From Neolewinella xylanilytica (lineage in GTDB: Bacteria; Bacteroidota; Bacteroidia; Chitinophagales; Saprospiraceae): DNA of 64,000 nucleotides. Under the pieces are notes generated by a model that worked only from the letters and a program-made list of their open reading frames with translations, was not told where the DNA came from and searched no databases. The position numbers were made by a program, and so were the translations under genes. Shown one piece after another: positions 48,065 through 56,464 of the stretch (its first letter is position 1; every line of letters starts with the position of its first letter). The stretch is taken from the NCBI RefSeq assembly GCF_002934605.1, contig NZ_PTJC01000005.1, forward strand, positions 1,860,001 through 1,924,000, in the 5' to 3' direction.

Positions 48065-49387
48065 ATGAATCTGCCCTTATTCCTGGCGCGGGGTGTTGCC
48101 AAGGGCGGCGGTCAGTCGATCAGCCGTACCATTATCGCCATTGCCGTCGTGGCCGTGGCCATCTCCATGGCTACCATGGTACTCGCCAGCGCCCTGATCT
48201 CCGGCTTCAAGTCGGAAATATCGGTCAAGATATTCGGCTTCTGGGGGCACGTGCACATAACGGAGGAGAAGGCCGCCAACGACATTATGCTCACGGCCGA
48301 GTACCCGATCAGCAGCCAACAGGATTTTTATCCGAGCCTGGAGGAGATCGGTCCCATCACCTACCGCGATTTCGAAAACCCTTTCGGTGACAATACCTCC
48401 GAACTCCGCACTACCCAGGGGGGGATCCGGCACATCCAGCAGTTCATTCTCCTGCCGGGCATCGTGTCGGCGTTCCAGGAGGGGGAGCGGCTGGCGAGTA
48501 CCGAGCCATTGATTCTGAAGGGGATCGCTCCGGATTTCGCGTGGGAGGATTTCGGCCAGTACCTCATCGAGGGGCAGCGCCTGGAGGTAGTGCCCGATAC
48601 GACCTCTCGGGAAATACTGATCTCGAATTCCACCGCCAAACGCCTGCGGCTCGGCGTCGGGGATCGCCTCGATTTCGTTTACTTCAGCGGGCTACGCGAG
48701 GAGAAGAGTCGGGCCTTTACCGTGCGCGGTATCTATAAGACGGGCCTGGAGGAGTACGACAGCAAATTTGCCCTGGTAGACATCAAGCAGCTACAGGGGC
48801 TCCTTAATTGGGCGCCCGACCAGATTGGCGGCTTCGAGGTGATCGTGGACGATATCGACGACCTGGAGGCTTTTTCCAATTATATCCACTACGACGTGCT
48901 TCCCCAGAATTTGTACGCCGACAGCATCCGCAATAAGCTTCACGAGCTGTTCAACTGGCTGGATATCCAGGATTATAACGGTATCATCATCCTTATCCTA
49001 GTCGTACTGGTCGCCATCATCAACATGATGACGGCCCTACTGATCCTGATCCTGGAGCGGACCAACATGATCGGCACCCTGAAGGCGCTCGGCCAGGACA
49101 ACTGGAACATCCGGAAAATATTCCTGTACTACGCCGCCTTTATCGTCGTGGTGGGGTTGTTGCTCGGTAATCTCATTGGATTGGGGCTGGCGTGGGCGCA
49201 AAAAACCTTTGGCATCGTTACGCTGGACGAAGAAAGCTATTACCTCTCGGTTGCGCCCATCAAGTTGGAATGGATCACCATCCTGGGCCTTAACCTGGGT
49301 ACCTTTGCCGTGACGCTGCTCTTCCTCGTGCTGCCCTCCTATTTGGTTACGAAGATTGATCCCGTCAAGGCGATTCGCTTTAAATAG
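48065..49387 (+). CDS. FtsX/LolC-E-type ABC transporter permease
   Basis: The product has 440 residues. There is one N-terminal membrane helix (about 25-50, TIIAIAVVAVAISMATMVLA), a large periplasmic domain (about 50-300) and three C-terminal helices (from about 310: GIIILILVVLVAIINMMTAL, then FIVVVGLLLGNLIGL and further), ending VTKIDPVKAIRFK. This is the MacB/FtsX layout of LolC/LolE, which extract lipoproteins from the inner membrane. The cognate ATPase is not in the window. The start at 48065 (MNLPLFLARG) is typical of the family; the longer frame from 48029 lies upstream of the likely promoter. Confidence 0.88.
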   Translation: MNLPLFLARGVAKGGGQSISRTIIAIAVVAVAISMATMVLASALISGFKSEISVKIFGFWGHVHITEEKAANDIMLTAEYPISSQQDFYPSLEEIGPITYRDFENPFGDNTSELRTTQGGIRHIQQFILLPGIVSAFQEGERLASTEPLILKGIAPDFAWEDFGQYLIEGQRLEVVPDTTSREILISNSTAKRLRLGVGDRLDFVYFSGLREEKSRAFTVRGIYKTGLEEYDSKFALVDIKQLQGLLNWAPDQIGGFEVIVDDIDDLEAFSNYIHYDVLPQNLYADSIRNKLHELFNWLDIQDYNGIIILILVVLVAIINMMTALLILILERTNMIGTLKALGQDNWNIRKIFLYYAAFIVVVGLLLGNLIGLGLAWAQKTFGIVTLDEESYYLSVAPIKLEWITILGLNLGTFAVTLLFLVLPSYLVTKIDPVKAIRFK

Positions 49388-49396
49388 GAGCGGACA

Positions 49397-50440
49397 CTAT
49401 TCGGGAATCCACACCAGCAATCCGCTGGGCACCCGGGGTTCGAAACGGGTGCTCTTCGGGGGGAGGGTTTTGCCGGCCTGCACTTCGGAGAAAAAGCGGT
49501 CGCGGGTAATCGGTTTACCCAGGAACTTGGCCCGCCCGTGGTGGTCAGGGCTGAAATAAACTTCGCCGGCCAGTACCGCGGGCGGGTCGAGCGATTCGAA
49601 TCGGCGGTCGGTGCGCGTATCCGTAATGCCGAAGACCTCGGGCAGGACGACCTGGTTGAGCCAGCCCGGATCGGTATCGGATACGGAGGTGTCCCGGCGG
49701 GTCAGATGGTAATGTACCCCCCGGTAACTGTACAACCATTGCCCGCTCGAGGCCACCAACCGGGGCCGGTCCAGCCTTTCACAGAAAAAGTGTTTTCCTA
49801 ATTCCGCTAGCAGGGCTTCCGGCTCGCGGTCTTGCACGTCGATCACCCGCAGGAAGGTGCCGATGGTGAGGCGATCCGCGCCTGCTACGACGACGGGGAT
49901 GTACTGAAATTCCTTGAGGCCGTCGGCCGCGAGGGCCGCGTGGGTGTACGCCCGGTGGTGGCCGTCGGCAATGACCAGGGGGCCGGGCAGCGCGACCGGC
50001 CGCCGTAGGGCGACGGGGGAAGCGGATAGCCGATAAATATGATTTTCACCGTAAAAGATGACCTGCCGGTCGCTGTCGTCCAGCGATTTGGGCGGTTCGA
50101 GGGTGCCGAGCGTCGGTACGGTGAGCAGGACCGGCTTACCCAGGGCACCACGATCGGCGGTCACCATCCGTTGCTGTCTCTCGAGCCGGGCGCTCAGGGT
50201 GCGTTCGTGGGGAAGCACGGTGCCATCGTGGAAAGCCGAAGCTGGCAGTAGCCCGCATATGGCGGTGATTTGGTGGCCACTTTCGCCGTTGCGTACGCTG
50301 AGGACGGGCCATCGCGCGCCTTCGGTAGCGACGAAGGGAAAAGGATGGAGCCCGCGGATTCCGTTGCGGGTTACCGGTAAGGCTTCGGTAATGCCCGGTG
50401 GTAGGTGATAGTAGCGGGGAAAGGGTAAGAGCTGGGGCAT
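49397..50440 (-). CDS. DUF1015-family protein
   Basis: The product has 347 residues from ATG 50440 (MPQLLPFPRYYHLPPG). The motif VIADGHHRAYTHAAL is the family hallmark (ADGHHR). The protein appears soluble, with no signal peptide. The function of the family is not settled; it is widespread and treated as a conserved hypothetical protein. It converges with the permease gene, with a 9-base gap between stops. A longer start at 50500 adds 20 residues of poor composition. Confidence 0.85.
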   Translation of the reverse strand: MPQLLPFPRYYHLPPGITEALPVTRNGIRGLHPFPFVATEGARWPVLSVRNGESGHQITAICGLLPASAFHDGTVLPHERTLSARLERQQRMVTADRGALGKPVLLTVPTLGTLEPPKSLDDSDRQVIFYGENHIYRLSASPVALRRPVALPGPLVIADGHHRAYTHAALAADGLKEFQYIPVVVAGADRLTIGTFLRVIDVQDREPEALLAELGKHFFCERLDRPRLVASSGQWLYSYRGVHYHLTRRDTSVSDTDPGWLNQVVLPEVFGITDTRTDRRFESLDPPAVLAGEVYFSPDHHGRAKFLGKPITRDRFFSEVQAGKTLPPKSTRFEPRVPSGLLVWIPE

Positions 50441-50551
50441 AGGCAATGGGACCGGCAAAATAAGTCTTGGCGGACAAACTGCTAAACAACGCAATGGCAT
50501 CTGCTTCCCCCCCTTCCCGGGCGGGCGGCAAAAGCCGGTGCCGGGAAAAGA

Positions 50552-50581
50552 GAAAGGCGTGGCACGAGTGCCACACCTTTC
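50552..50581. terminator. 13-bp stem-loop between porV and the DUF1015 gene
   Basis: Arms GAAAGGCGTGGCA and TGCCACACCTTTC pair with one mismatch around a 4-base loop. On the minus strand it is followed by CTCTTTTCCC. It lies about 155 bases beyond the porV stop and may end that transcript. The rest of the 295-base gap shows no gene. Confidence 0.5.
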
Positions 50582-50735
50582 CTGAACTAAACCCCAGTTA
50601 TAAAAAATCTTGATGGTTGCGGCGTTATGCCGGCGAACTGATGCAATATACGTGGTTTACTCCGATAATATTGCAGCCTGGTACAAACTTTAACTTTACA
50701 ACCCCATGAACGTGGGGTAGGGAAAATTAGTTTGC

Positions 50736-51947
50736 CTAGCCCTCCGTTTCGGCACCAAAATCGAAGAGGAGACTGAAGCGAAGCGTATTGTCGAGGGGGT
50801 TACGCTGGTTGCTGGTGGGCACCAGGTAGCTCAGATTAATACCGAAGATGTTGTACTTCAGTCCGAGACCGGCGGTAAGGTAGCGGCGACCGCCCTTGGT
50901 ACCGTCTTCGTGGAAATAGCCGGCCCGGACGGCGAATTGCTGGGCGTACCAATATTCCGCACCTACCGACCAGGTGAACTCCCGTAGTTCTTCGCCAAAA
51001 CCATCGGGCGCGTCGCTGAAGCTGGTGAGGATACCGGAGATGGGGGAGAGGTCGTCAACCTCGGTTTGGGTGCGGGTGCAGTTGGTTGCTCCGTCCGGGC
51101 AGGGGGTGGGAACCAGCAGTTTATTCGTTTCCCCGGTGATCGTGATCTGGTTGTACTGATCCAGGTTCATGGTGTAGGCAACGCCTACGCCGAGGTTAGC
51201 GGGGAGGAAGTCGCGGATGGTATCGAGGGTGTAGGAAATTTTGCTTCCGATATTGGTTATGGCACCACCGATGGCCAGGATGTTCCCGCTGGGACCGATG
51301 GGCTCGCTGCGGTAGCTGACGCCTAGGTCGGCGGCGACGGACTGGCCGGCTTCGATGACCTGGCCGTTGACCTCCTGGCCTGCCGCCAGATTGGAGTTGA
51401 TGTATTTGGCAGTGATCGACAGGCCCAAATTCGGGGTAAGCCGGCGGGCGTAGGCTGCCGCGAACTCGAATTCGTTGGGCTTGCCAGTACCCAGGCTTTC
51501 TCCTCTGATATCGGTGTACAAAATGTCACCCAGGCTGAAATAGCGGAGACTGGCTCCGATCGTCTGGTTCTCGTCCAACTGTTTGAATCCGGAGAGGTAA
51601 GCTAGGTAGACGTCGTTCAGTCCCAGGGCCTGCAGCCAGGGGGTATAGGTAGCGCTTAGCGCGGTCTCCTGGTCGGTAAAGGCCAGGCGGCTGGCGTTGT
51701 AGTGCATGGCGTTGGCGTCCGGGCTGAGTGCCACGCCGGCGTCGCCCATTGCGGCGCCGCGGGCATCCGGGGTGATGCGGAGAAAGGGAACGGCGGAAAC
51801 GACGGTATTCACGCAAGGGCCGCCCGTGCCGGGAGCAACGTTACCATCCGGGCCGGTCACGCAGGCGGTACGCCCCTGTGCGTAAAGGGCAGGGGAGAGC
51901 CCACCCAACAGCAGGAGGGCGAGAAGCTTAGGGAAGAGTTGTTGCAT
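50736..51947 (-). CDS. porV: T9SS outer-membrane protein PorV (LptO)
   Basis: The product has 403 residues from ATG 51947, with a signal peptide (MQQLFPKLLALLLLGG, cut near LYAQG). The mature part begins with a Cys-containing segment and then PFLRITPDARGAAMGDAGVA and ALSPDANAMHYNASRLAF, which is characteristic of PorV. The remainder is predicted beta-barrel and ends with an aromatic strand (FSLLFDFG). PorV is a FadL-like barrel that receives T9SS cargo from the translocon and hands it to the PorU sortase. No porU or other T9SS core gene is visible here. The four giants in the window are likely clients. Confidence 0.93.
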   Translation of the reverse strand: MQQLFPKLLALLLLGGLSPALYAQGRTACVTGPDGNVAPGTGGPCVNTVVSAVPFLRITPDARGAAMGDAGVALSPDANAMHYNASRLAFTDQETALSATYTPWLQALGLNDVYLAYLSGFKQLDENQTIGASLRYFSLGDILYTDIRGESLGTGKPNEFEFAAAYARRLTPNLGLSITAKYINSNLAAGQEVNGQVIEAGQSVAADLGVSYRSEPIGPSGNILAIGGAITNIGSKISYTLDTIRDFLPANLGVGVAYTMNLDQYNQITITGETNKLLVPTPCPDGATNCTRTQTEVDDLSPISGILTSFSDAPDGFGEELREFTWSVGAEYWYAQQFAVRAGYFHEDGTKGGRRYLTAGLGLKYNIFGINLSYLVPTSNQRNPLDNTLRFSLLFDFGAETEG

Positions 51948-52133
51948 AGGTTGACAAAGATTCACATGCATGGGGGTAGCGGTCGACTACTCCTGATGAG
52001 GTTTAAGGCAATGGTAACGCGGTCAGGATGCCGCTTATTTTATCTTCCGGGGGGCAAGCGACCCTCCGGGGGAAAATCGGTGCAAAAGTAGGGCAGGCTA
52101 TTCACAACCGATCGGCATTTTCGTTAAAGGGGT

Positions 52134-52682
52134 ATGCAATCCCGATATTACCTGCTCCTGCTTGCCGCGTGGCTGCTGAATGCACCGGCCGCGGCCCAAC
52201 TGGAATACCATCCCTACTTCGGACTATTCTCCGGCGATGCTCAAATCAGCCTCATCGGTGACGACGACGGCGTGGACGTATTCGATGGGCAGCGGTACGC
52301 CGTTGGCTTAGACGTTCTGGTGGGAGCGGGGCAATTGGCGCCCAGCGTGGGGTTGCTGTTCCGGCCGGGCCGCTACGAAAGCCCCACGGCCGAACCCTTC
52401 AGCCGGCACCGATTACAACTTCCGCTGGGATTGGCCTACCGGGTGCTCCCGCCGGCTTTCGATATCAACCTGGTGCCCTCGGTAGCCATCATTCCCGGTT
52501 TGGCACTCGGGGATGGGGTGGGGGAAGACCGGTCGGTGGATTGGAGCGGCCGGATCGGGATTCGATTATGTATCGATTGGTTTACCTGCGGGGCGCACTA
52601 CTTCCGGACGTTTACGGATCCCTTCCCCGGCGGCGAACACGAAGCGGGCCGGGTGCTATATACGGTAGGCGCCCGCTTTTAG
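52134..52682 (+). CDS. Small secreted, probable outer-membrane beta-barrel protein
   Basis: The product has 182 residues with a clear signal peptide (YYLLLLAAWLLNAPAAAQ). The mature part alternates hydrophobic and glycine-rich strands (YAVGLDVLVGAGQLAPSVGL, LGLAYRVLPP, GAHYFRTF) and ends with YTVGARF, a terminal aromatic typical of outer-membrane barrels. No family is recognised. It is separated from the divergent porV by 186 bases without other genes. Confidence 0.75.
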   Translation: MQSRYYLLLLAAWLLNAPAAAQLEYHPYFGLFSGDAQISLIGDDDGVDVFDGQRYAVGLDVLVGAGQLAPSVGLLFRPGRYESPTAEPFSRHRLQLPLGLAYRVLPPAFDINLVPSVAIIPGLALGDGVGEDRSVDWSGRIGIRLCIDWFTCGAHYFRTFTDPFPGGEHEAGRVLYTVGARF

Positions 52683-52761
52683 GCAATCCGTCCGCTTCGG
52701 CGCCGAATTGCGCCCAGGAGTGTTACCTTGTCGCCGGGCTAAGCGCCAATTGCCGCTGAAC

Positions 52762-52792
52762 TTGCGCAAGTAAACCTTTCGGGCTTTCTTTG
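52762..52792 (+). promoter_or_regulatory. Promoter of acpP
   Basis: TTG (52762-52764), a 20-base spacer and TTTCTTTG (52785-52792, one mismatch to TAnnTTTG). The ATG is 36 bases downstream. Confidence 0.5.
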
Positions 52793-52827
52793 CGGCCGCA
52801 TTTATTCACAAAAGCCACCATTCTACC

Positions 52828-53067
52828 ATGGCAAGTATTGAAGAGAAAGTAAAGCAGATCATCGTTGACAAGCTCGGCGTTGACGAATCCGAAGTGACCC
52901 GCGACGCGAGTTTCCAGAATGACCTGGGCGCCGATTCGCTCGACACCGTCGAACTCATCATGGAGTTCGAAAAAGAATTCGACATCAGCATCCCGGACGA
53001 GCAGGCGGAGAACATCCAGACCGTCGGCCAGGCGATTACTTATTTAGAAAGCAGCGTGGACAAGTAA
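52828..53067 (+). CDS. acpP: Acyl carrier protein
   Basis: The product has 79 residues, acidic, with the phosphopantetheine attachment motif [10 protein letters not shown] (Ser37) and helix [21 protein letters not shown]. It carries growing acyl chains in type II fatty-acid synthesis. It is followed after 84 bases by fabF on the same strand, the usual acpP-fabF-rnc order. Its promoter is visible upstream. Confidence 0.98.
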   Translation: MASIEEKVKQIIVDKLGVDESEVTRDASFQNDLGADSLDTVELIMEFEKEFDISIPDEQAENIQTVGQAITYLESSVDK

Positions 53068-53151
53068 CTTTTTCCTCCTGCGTTCCTGCCGCCGCCCGAT
53101 TACCCTGCCAGGTAGCGGGCGGCGGTTCTTATTTTACAGACCCAGCCAACC

Positions 53152-54417
53152 ATGAACAGAGTAGTAATTACCGGCATCGGCGCCCTCACGGCCATCGGCA
53201 ATTCCGTACCCGAGTACCTCGAAGGGCTCCGCAGCGGGCGCAGCGGTGCCGGCCCCATCACCCACTTCGATGCCGAAAATTTTAAAACCCGCTTTGCCTG
53301 CGAGGTCAAGGATTGGGATCCCACCACGCGGATCGACAAACGGGAGGCTCGCCGGCAGGATCGGTACACCCTCATGGCGCTTTTCTCCGCCGACGAAGCC
53401 CTCCAGATGGCCGGTCTTCTCGGGGAGGATGGAAACACCATTAGCGCCGTCGACCCGGACCGGGCCGGATGCATCTGGGCCAGTGGGATTGGCGGACTGC
53501 GGTCGCTTGAAGAGCAAATCGAGATCTACGAAGGGGGGGACGGTACCCCGCGCTACAATCCGTTCATGATCCCACGAATGATTGCCAACATGGGCGCCGG
53601 CCACATCAGCATGCGGTACAATCTGCGGGGCCCCAGCTACGCTACCGTTAGTGCCTGCGCCTCCGGCGGTCACGCGCTGGCCGCCGCGGCGGACGACATC
53701 CGGCTGGGCCGGGCCGACGTTATGGTTACCGGTGGTTCGGAAGCCGTTATCAGTAAAGTGGCCATCGGTGGTTTCAATAGCATGAAGGCGCTTAGTACCC
53801 GCAACGACGACCCGGCTACCGCGTCCCGTCCCTACGATGCCGATCGTGACGGCTTCGTGCTCGGCGAGGGCGCGGGAGCCATCGTACTCGAAAGCCTGGA
53901 ACACGCCAAGGCCCGCGGCGCTACCATTATCGCGGAAATCGGTGGCTACGCCGCCAGCTCCGATGCCTACCACATCTCCGCCCCCCATCCGGAAGGAGCC
54001 GGTGCGAAAATGGCGATGATCAATGCACTGAAAGACGCCGGACTACAAGCCGAGGACGTCGACTACATTAACACCCACGGTACCTCTACCCCGATCGGCG
54101 ATACGGCCGAGTTAAAGGCGATCAAGCTGGCCTTCGGAGAGGCAGTGTACGGGGCCAATATCAGCTCCACGAAATCGATGACCGGCCACCTGCTGGGCGC
54201 GGCCGCCGCCATCGAAGCCGTCGCCTGTATCCTCGCCATCCAACACAATTTCGTGCCGCCTACCATCAACCACTTCAGTAAGGATCCGGACATTGACGAG
54301 AAACTGCAGCTAACCTTCAACGAGGCAGTAGAAAGACGGGTTGACGTGGCCATTAGCAACACTTTTGGTTTTGGCGGACACAACTCGGCCACTATCTTTA
54401 AGCGTTATAGTGAGTAA
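53152..54417 (+). CDS. fabF: 3-oxoacyl-[acyl-carrier-protein] synthase II
   Basis: The product has 421 residues, full length. The catalytic triad is visible: Cys169 in TVSACASGGHAL, His309 in NTHGTSTPIGDTAE and His346 in KSMTGHLLGAAA. FNTFGFGGHN-type glycines near the end (NTFGFGGHNSATIF) complete the thiolase fold. It condenses malonyl-ACP with acyl-ACP to elongate fatty acids, using the adjacent acpP product. rnc starts 49 bases downstream. Confidence 0.97.
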   Translation: MNRVVITGIGALTAIGNSVPEYLEGLRSGRSGAGPITHFDAENFKTRFACEVKDWDPTTRIDKREARRQDRYTLMALFSADEALQMAGLLGEDGNTISAVDPDRAGCIWASGIGGLRSLEEQIEIYEGGDGTPRYNPFMIPRMIANMGAGHISMRYNLRGPSYATVSACASGGHALAAAADDIRLGRADVMVTGGSEAVISKVAIGGFNSMKALSTRNDDPATASRPYDADRDGFVLGEGAGAIVLESLEHAKARGATIIAEIGGYAASSDAYHISAPHPEGAGAKMAMINALKDAGLQAEDVDYINTHGTSTPIGDTAELKAIKLAFGEAVYGANISSTKSMTGHLLGAAAAIEAVACILAIQHNFVPPTINHFSKDPDIDEKLQLTFNEAVERRVDVAISNTFGFGGHNSATIFKRYSE

Positions 54418-54466
54418 AGTGTCTGTTTAACCCGATTCCGCCCGACTTCCTATCCCACCGCTAGTA

Positions 54467-55210
54467 GTGATTAAAGCAATCAGAAGATTATACAACCGCT
54501 TCTTTTCTCCGGAGAAGGAGTTGGCCAGGAGATTGCGCCGCTTGCTCGGGTTCACCCCCGCGTACCTAAATGTCTTTAAGCTGGCCTTTGCGCACAAAAG
54601 CAACAACGACCCGCAGGCTAAAAGTCCGTACGGAGGTAAGAATAACGAGCGCCTCGAATACCTGGGCGATGCCGTTCTGGGAACCATCGTGGCGGAGTAT
54701 CTCTACAAGAAGTACCCTACCGCCGACGAAGGTTTCCTGACGAAAATGCGCTCCAAGATTGTCAAGCGGAAATCGCTCAACACCATCGGTTACGACATGG
54801 GGCTCGATGAGTTACTAAGTACGTACAACAATACGCGTATCGCCCGGTCGATGCTCGGTAACGCGGTGGAGGCCCTCGTCGGCGCGGTGTACGTGGAGCA
54901 AGGTTACGTAGGTACGATGCATTTCGTGGTTCAACGCATGCTGCGCGATTACGTCGACATCGAAACCCTGGAAACCTACGACGACAACTACAAGAGCCAA
55001 CTGCTGGAACACTGCCAGAAGAACGGACAAAAGGTCGACTACGAGATCCTTAAGCGCTTCAAACAGGATAAGCGCGACCGCTTCCGGGTGGCCGTGACGA
55101 TCAACGGTCAGCAGATGGCCGTGGGGGAAGACTTCAACAAGAAGAGCGCCGAGCAGTTGGCCAGCCGCCGTGCCCTTAAGGACCTCGGCCTGAAAGTAGA
55201 AGCCAACTAA
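54467..55210 (+). CDS. rnc: Ribonuclease III
   Basis: The product has 247 residues from a GTG start at 54467; no closer ATG suits the conserved N-terminus. The signature NERLEYLGDAVLGTIVAEYL (Glu61, Glu64, Asp68) and the second acidic site in GNAVEALVGAVYVEQG fit the catalytic domain. A C-terminal double-stranded RNA-binding domain runs from about 165 to 245 (SQLLEHCQKNGQ through KKSAEQLASRRALKDLGL). It processes rRNA and other double-stranded RNA. Its position after fabF is conserved in many bacteria. Confidence 0.95.
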   Translation: MIKAIRRLYNRFFSPEKELARRLRRLLGFTPAYLNVFKLAFAHKSNNDPQAKSPYGGKNNERLEYLGDAVLGTIVAEYLYKKYPTADEGFLTKMRSKIVKRKSLNTIGYDMGLDELLSTYNNTRIARSMLGNAVEALVGAVYVEQGYVGTMHFVVQRMLRDYVDIETLETYDDNYKSQLLEHCQKNGQKVDYEILKRFKQDKRDRFRVAVTINGQQMAVGEDFNKKSAEQLASRRALKDLGLKVEAN

Positions 55211-55230
55211 CCCGTTACCGTTCCGTGGCC

Positions 55231-55238
55231 TAGTTTTG
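55231..55238 (+). promoter_or_regulatory. -7 box (TAGTTTTG) for the kinase-mnmE operon
   Basis: An exact TAnnTTTG match 50 bases upstream of the kinase ATG and just beyond the rnc stop. No clear -33 TTG was found. Confidence 0.45.
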
Positions 55239-55288
55239 TGTTCCTGATTACGAGCAATGCTGCTCCGAGCCGGTGAACCTGCCCGACC

Positions 55289-56464
55289 ATGACCCTCCCG
55301 ACCACCTTTCGTTGGCCCATCTACCTGTCCGTGATCGGGCTGGCGATCGTAGTGGCCTCCGTGTGGTACACCAACCGGCTGGCCAACCAGCTTTCCGTCA
55401 TCGAAGAAAATTACGTCCGCTTCTTCGAGGCTTCCGTCCGGGATATCAATAACTTCGAGAATGCAGCCGCCGATGCGGACTTTGGCGTACAGGGAGAGAT
55501 CATCGGCAACAATACTACCATACCCGCCATCTGGGCGCTCCAGGGCGGCGGCTACGTCGAAGCCATCAACTGGGGGGGGCGGGAAGCGGATACCAGCTAC
55601 ATTTTGGAGCAGCTCGATTACCTGAAGGAGAACGGGAAGCCACCGGTCGAGATGCCGTACGGGGGGTTAATGTATTTCGGTACCAGTACACTGATTCAGA
55701 AGCTGCGGTTGTTTCCGTACATCCAATTGGCCCTGATCGGCACTTTCCTGGTGGTGGGCGTCTTCGGTATCAACCAGGCCAGGCGGGCGGAGCAAAACCG
55801 CGTTTGGGTCGGAATGGCCAAGGAAACCGCCCACCAACTCGGGACTCCCATTAGTGCCATCATGGGCTGGATTGAGCATCTCAATACCAGTTACGCGGAC
55901 AATCCCGAATTGATGGAGGTCTCCGGCGAGCTGAATAAAGACGTGCTGCGACTGGAGATGGTAGCCAATCGCTTCAGTAAGATCGGTGCCACCCCCGAAC
56001 TCCACCCCACGAATATTTACGCCGAACTGGACCACTGCCGGCAGTATATGCAGAAACGGGCCCCCCGTAAGGTCGTATTTGATTTTCCTACGGCGGCGGA
56101 AGGCAATTTGCCCGTAGCGATCAATCCCCTTCTGTTTGACTGGGTTATCGAGAACTTGCTCCGCAACGCCCTGGATGCCATGGACGGTAAGGGGCGCATT
56201 AGTAGCAAGGTGACCGAAAAGGACGATAAGGTGACGATCGACATCACCGATACCGGTAAGGGCATTACCGCGCGTAACGTCCGCCGAGTTTTCGATCCCG
56301 GGTTCACCACGAAAGCAAGGGGGTGGGGACTTGGTCTGAGCCTGGTCAAACGCATCATCGAGGAGTACCACCGGGGGAAGATCGTAGTGCTCCATTCCGA
56401 GCCGGGTAAGGGGACCACTTTTCGCATCACCCTTCCACGGGCCAAACAATTACCCCACGCATGA
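55289..56464 (+). CDS. Membrane sensor histidine kinase
   Basis: The product has 391 residues. Two membrane helices (about 10-28 and 144-162) flank a ~115-residue extracytoplasmic sensor region. The phosphoacceptor motif is KETAHQLGTPISAIMGWIEH (His182), followed by an N box (VIENLLRNALDAMDG), DTGKGI, FDPGFTTKARGWGLGLSL and GTTFRITLP. No response regulator is adjacent, so its partner is elsewhere. The stop overlaps the mnmE start by 4 bases (ATGA), an unusual coupling of a signalling gene with tRNA modification. The signal sensed is unknown. Confidence 0.9.
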   Translation: MTLPTTFRWPIYLSVIGLAIVVASVWYTNRLANQLSVIEENYVRFFEASVRDINNFENAAADADFGVQGEIIGNNTTIPAIWALQGGGYVEAINWGGREADTSYILEQLDYLKENGKPPVEMPYGGLMYFGTSTLIQKLRLFPYIQLALIGTFLVVGVFGINQARRAEQNRVWVGMAKETAHQLGTPISAIMGWIEHLNTSYADNPELMEVSGELNKDVLRLEMVANRFSKIGATPELHPTNIYAELDHCRQYMQKRAPRKVVFDFPTAAEGNLPVAINPLLFDWVIENLLRNALDAMDGKGRISSKVTEKDDKVTIDITDTGKGITARNVRRVFDPGFTTKARGWGLGLSLVKRIIEEYHRGKIVVLHSEPGKGTTFRITLPRAKQLPHA

